Positions 61,176 through 64,000 of a DNA stretch of 64,000 nt are shown piece by piece. A program made the position numbers and the translations under genes. Source of the stretch: Acuticoccus sp. I52.16.1 (GTDB taxonomy: Bacteria; Pseudomonadota; Alphaproteobacteria; Rhizobiales; Amorphaceae); assembly GCF_022865125.1 (NCBI RefSeq), contig NZ_CP094828.1, positions 4,085,219 through 4,149,218 of the forward strand, written 5' to 3'. Under the pieces are notes generated by a model that made no database searches, had not been told where the DNA came from, and saw only the letters and a list, made by a program, of their open reading frames with translations. The stretch's first letter is position 1, and each line of letters opens with the position of its first letter.

Positions 61176-63662
61176 ATGGACATTATTCTCGTTACCGCAG
61201 TCATTGCGTCGCTGTTCCTCGTGATCGGGGCGGCCGAGCCGCTCGCGGCCCGTCTGCGGCTCCCCTACACGGTGATCCTCGCCGGCCTCGGCATTCTCAT
61301 CGCGTTGGCGGCTACGTTCTTCCTGCGCACCGAGCTGACGGACGCGCTGAATCCGATCGCGACCGCGATTCTCGACTTTCCAATACGCTCCAATGTCTTC
61401 CTCTACGTCTTCCTGCCGACGTTGTTGTTCCAGGCCATGCTCGGCGTGAACGTGCGGCGGATGCTGGACGACTGGGTGCCGATCCTGGTGCTCGCCGTCG
61501 TCGCCGTGGTCGTCGCGACGCTCTCGGTCGGCTACGGCCTCTATCTCACCGGCGCGCTGCCGTTGGCGGCCTGCCTGCTCATCGGCTCCATCGTCTCCAC
61601 CACCGACCCGTCGGCGGTGGTCTCGATCTTCCGGTCGATCTCCGCGCCGCAGCGGCTGGCACGCATCATCGAGGGTGAGAGTCTCCTGAACGATGCCGCG
61701 GCGATCGCGCTGTTCGGCCTCTTCATGGGCTTCGTCATGATGGGGATCCCCAACCCGTCCCTCTTGAGCGCGCTCGGCCAGTTCCCGGTGCTCATCCTCG
61801 GCGGCGCGGCGACCGGGCTCGTCCTGGCGCGTCTCGCGGTGTCTGTGATGGCGATGTTCGCGCGCTACGAGCTGGCGTTGATCTCCATCTCCGCCGCGCT
61901 GCCCTACATCGCCTACATCGTCGCCGAGCAGAGCATCGGCGCGTCGGGCGTCATCGCCGTCGTCGCCGCGGGATTGACGCTGAACCTCACCGCTCCCGGG
62001 CGGCTGCCGCCGGCTGCCTGGGCCAACATGCGCGAGGTCTGGAGCCTCCTGGCGCACTGGGCCGGCGCGCTCATCTTCATCCTCGCCGCGCTCCTCATTC
62101 CCCGCCTCCTCGAGGGCTTGCGGGTCGACGACCTTGCCCTCGTCGGGGTGGTGGTCGTCGCGGCCGTCGCGGCGCGGGCGGTGATCCTCTTCGGCCTGCT
62201 GCCGCTCCTGTCGCGGCTGAAGGTCTCACCCGTCGTCGAGCGGCCCTACCGCGCGGCGATCCTGTGGGGGGGCCTGCGCGGGGCGGTCACGCTGGCGCTG
62301 GCGCTCGCCGTCACCGAGAGCATCCGCGTGCCGATGGAGACCAAGCGCGTGGTCGGCATCCTGGCGACCGGGTTCGTCCTCTTCACCCTCATCGTGCAGG
62401 GGACGACGCTGCGCTGGGTGATCGGCCGCCTCGGCCTCGACCGCCTGTCGCCGCTCGACGAGGCACTCTCCAAGCAGGTCGTCGCCGTCGCGTTGCAGAG
62501 CGTGCGCGAGGACGTCTCGCGCTCCACCGAGAACTACGAGCTGACGCAGACCATCGTGCGTTCCGAGGCCAAGCGCTTCGCCGAGCGGCTCGATCGGGCG
62601 GTGAAGGCGGCGGAGGACCACGAGCACCTGCTCGACCGCGACCGGATCACGCTGGGGCTGATCGCCGTCGCCGCCGCCGAGCGGGACACCATCATCGCCC
62701 GCATGCGCGAGCGGATGATCTCGGCGCGTCTCGCCGAGACGCTGCTGCGCGAGGCCGACCGGCTGATCGAGGCGGCGCGCGGCGGGCGCTCCCTCTACGA
62801 GCACACCGCGCGCGAGAGCCTCGCCTACGGCCGCTCCTTCCAGATGGCGGCGAATCTGCAGAGCCGGCTGGGCATCGCCGCCCCGCTCGGGCGCATGACG
62901 GCGGACCGGTTCGAGGCGCTCCTGTCACGCCGCCTCATCCTGCGCGACCTCGACGGGTTCATCGACGGGCGCATCCGCCGCATCCACGGTCGCCGCGTGG
63001 CCGACCTGCTGCACGACCTGGTCGCCCGCCGGGTGGACAACCTGGAGACCGCGCTCGACGGCCTGCGCCTGCAATATCCGGGCTATGCCGAGGAGATGGA
63101 GCGCCGCTTCATCCGTCGCACCGCGTTGCGCCTCGAGGAGCGCGAGTACACCGCGATGCGCGACGACGGGCTCATCGGCGCCGAGCTGCACACCTCGCTG
63201 ATGCAGGGGCTGACCGCCCGCCGGTCCGCCGCCGAGCGCCGCCCCAAGCTCGATCTGCTGCTGCAGCGGGCCGAGCTGGTGCAGCAGTTCCCCCTGTTCG
63301 CCGACCTCGACGAGCCGACCCGCCGGCGATTGGGGCAGAACCTCGTCACTCACTACGCCAACACCGGCGAGGTGATCATCGCCAGGGACACGGTGGCCAA
63401 GAGCGTCTACTTCATCGCCTCGGGCGCGGTGGAGATGGAGCGGGCGGGGCAGACCTGGCGGCTCGGGCGCGGCGAAATGTTCGGCCAATTGTCGATCCTG
63501 GAGCAGCGCCCGCTGCGCGCCGAGACCCGCTCGATCACGCTCTCGACCCTCCTGGTGCTGGACGAGACGCGTTTCCGCCGCCTGCTGGCCCGCAGCCCCA
63601 CCATTCGCGAGACCGTGAAGGAGAGCGCCGTGCGTCGCGGCGAGGCGCTGACCAGCCTCTGA
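61176..63662 (+). CDS. CPA1-type cation:proton antiporter with cyclic-nucleotide-binding domain
   Basis: An 828-residue transporter. About 12 helices (residues 1 to about 415) include STTDPSAVVSIFRSI, IEGESLLNDAAAIALF (the ion-binding Asp) and AILWGGLRGAVTLALAL, all typical of the Na+/H+ exchanger family. A long charged helical region (about 420-690) follows, then a cNMP-binding fold (FPLFADLDEPTRRRLGQNLV, SGAVEMERAGQ, GEMFGQLSIL, RAETRSITLSTLLVLDE). The phosphate-binding R-A position reads PLRAETR, so nucleotide binding is plausible. It would exchange Na+ or K+ for protons, gated by a cyclic nucleotide. Confidence 0.9.
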   Translation: MDIILVTAVIASLFLVIGAAEPLAARLRLPYTVILAGLGILIALAATFFLRTELTDALNPIATAILDFPIRSNVFLYVFLPTLLFQAMLGVNVRRMLDDWVPILVLAVVAVVVATLSVGYGLYLTGALPLAACLLIGSIVSTTDPSAVVSIFRSISAPQRLARIIEGESLLNDAAAIALFGLFMGFVMMGIPNPSLLSALGQFPVLILGGAATGLVLARLAVSVMAMFARYELALISISAALPYIAYIVAEQSIGASGVIAVVAAGLTLNLTAPGRLPPAAWANMREVWSLLAHWAGALIFILAALLIPRLLEGLRVDDLALVGVVVVAAVAARAVILFGLLPLLSRLKVSPVVERPYRAAILWGGLRGAVTLALALAVTESIRVPMETKRVVGILATGFVLFTLIVQGTTLRWVIGRLGLDRLSPLDEALSKQVVAVALQSVREDVSRSTENYELTQTIVRSEAKRFAERLDRAVKAAEDHEHLLDRDRITLGLIAVAAAERDTIIARMRERMISARLAETLLREADRLIEAARGGRSLYEHTARESLAYGRSFQMAANLQSRLGIAAPLGRMTADRFEALLSRRLILRDLDGFIDGRIRRIHGRRVADLLHDLVARRVDNLETALDGLRLQYPGYAEEMERRFIRRTALRLEEREYTAMRDDGLIGAELHTSLMQGLTARRSAAERRPKLDLLLQRAELVQQFPLFADLDEPTRRRLGQNLVTHYANTGEVIIARDTVAKSVYFIASGAVEMERAGQTWRLGRGEMFGQLSILEQRPLRAETRSITLSTLLVLDETRFRRLLARSPTIRETVKESAVRRGEALTSL

Positions 63663-63700
63663 CGCCCCCGCGCGCTCGCGCCGCCCCGGCGGCGCCGCAA

Positions 63701-64000
63701 TCAGCTGGAGGCGCGGGCGGCCTTGAAGGCGCGGATGCGCTCGGCGAGCGACGGCTCTTCGCCCGGCTTGCCCGTCGGTGCGGTGCCGGCCATCGTGATG
63801 AACTTCTCCGCCAGGGTGCGCAGCTCCTCACGCAGGGCCGCCACCTCGTCCGGGCTTGCCGCGCCCGCCGACTTCAGCGCCGCGTTCTCGGCCCGCAGCG
63901 CTTCGACGTCGCGGCGCAGCGCGGCCAACTCGCCGCCGTCGGGCGTGGCGTTGGCGGCCGCGTCCATGTCGCGGCGCATCGCCTCCAGCTCGCTCAGCAG
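63701..64000 (-). CDS. Coiled-coil protein, 5' truncated by the window end
   Basis: On the reverse strand the frame stays open from the window edge to the stop at 63701-63703. It gives a heptad-rich segment (LLSELEAMRRDMDAAANA, ELAALRRDVEALRAENAAL, DEVAALREELRTLAEKF) and then a basic helix LAERIRAFKAARASS. An ATG at 63979 exists, but the coiled coil already continues above it, so the true start is probably beyond base 64000. No family was recognised. Its 3' end is 38 bases from the antiporter stop, in convergent orientation. Confidence 0.6.
   Translation of the reverse strand: MLSELEAMRRDMDAAANATPDGGELAALRRDVEALRAENAALKSAGAASPDEVAALREELRTLAEKFITMAGTAPTGKPGEEPSLAERIRAFKAARASS

Noticed and set aside
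1-64000. CRISPR arrays, tRNA or rRNA genes, insertion sequences
   Set aside because: No regularly spaced repeats, cloverleaf-like sequences, ribosomal RNA cores or transposase motifs were noticed on reading both strands.

Overview
The window is chromosomal DNA from a GC-rich alphaproteobacterium, most likely of the Hyphomicrobiales (Rhizobiales). This rests on lineage-typical genes: an LdtR/LdtP pair, a three-gene proton-translocating transhydrogenase, a 54-residue aa3-oxidase subunit IV, an Omp10-like lipoprotein, DUF1491 and DUF5330 proteins, an N-acetylglutaminylglutamine amide (NAGGN) operon and a gene-transfer-agent (GTA) cluster. The species cannot be named from sequence reading alone. 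No tRNA, rRNA, CRISPR array, transposase or integrase was seen.

1-4.2 kb: the end of a 3-hydroxyisobutyryl-CoA hydrolase gene, a Pro/Ala-rich membrane protein, and the cell-wall regulator/enzyme pair ldtR-ldtP. 4.2-12.5 kb: a one-carbon, riboflavin and thiamine block (glyA-nrdR, ribD-ribE, ribH-nusB, thiL), interrupted by a reverse-strand membrane protein and an epoxide-hydrolase-like gene and followed by a small sulfotransferase. 12.6-16.2 kb: cytochrome aa3 subunit IV and pntAA-pntAB-pntB. 16.4-22 kb: accessory metabolism, one chemoreceptor and an Omp10-like lipoprotein. 22-27.8 kb, reverse strand: an enoyl-CoA hydratase, then cobW-cobN for late cobalamin synthesis. 28-35 kb: an acyl-CoA racemase, then the NAGGN osmolyte operon (asnO-ngg-M42 peptidase) running without a gap into rnd. 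35-37.9 kb: gpt and small envelope or unknown proteins.

38-57.2 kb: a complete head-to-tail GTA-type cluster in RcGTA order (small terminase through the g15 baseplate protein), extended by a DUF2793/S74 tail fibre, a lysin with a C-terminal membrane anchor, and an 843-residue beta-helix tailspike. There is no integrase, repressor, replication gene or visible att site, so it looks like a resident virus-derived particle system rather than an inducible prophage. Six intrinsic-terminator-like hairpins lie between or inside its genes, several just upstream of start codons. This implies read-through control, attenuation or modular assembly, and is the most interesting unexplained structure in the window.

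57.3-64 kb: a methyltransferase and a CitE-like lyase on the reverse strand, a two-gene Xre/MbcA-RES toxin-antitoxin operon with a duplicated operator-like repeat in its promoter, a LysR regulator, a large CPA1 antiporter with a cyclic-nucleotide-binding domain, and the end of a coiled-coil protein that leaves the window.
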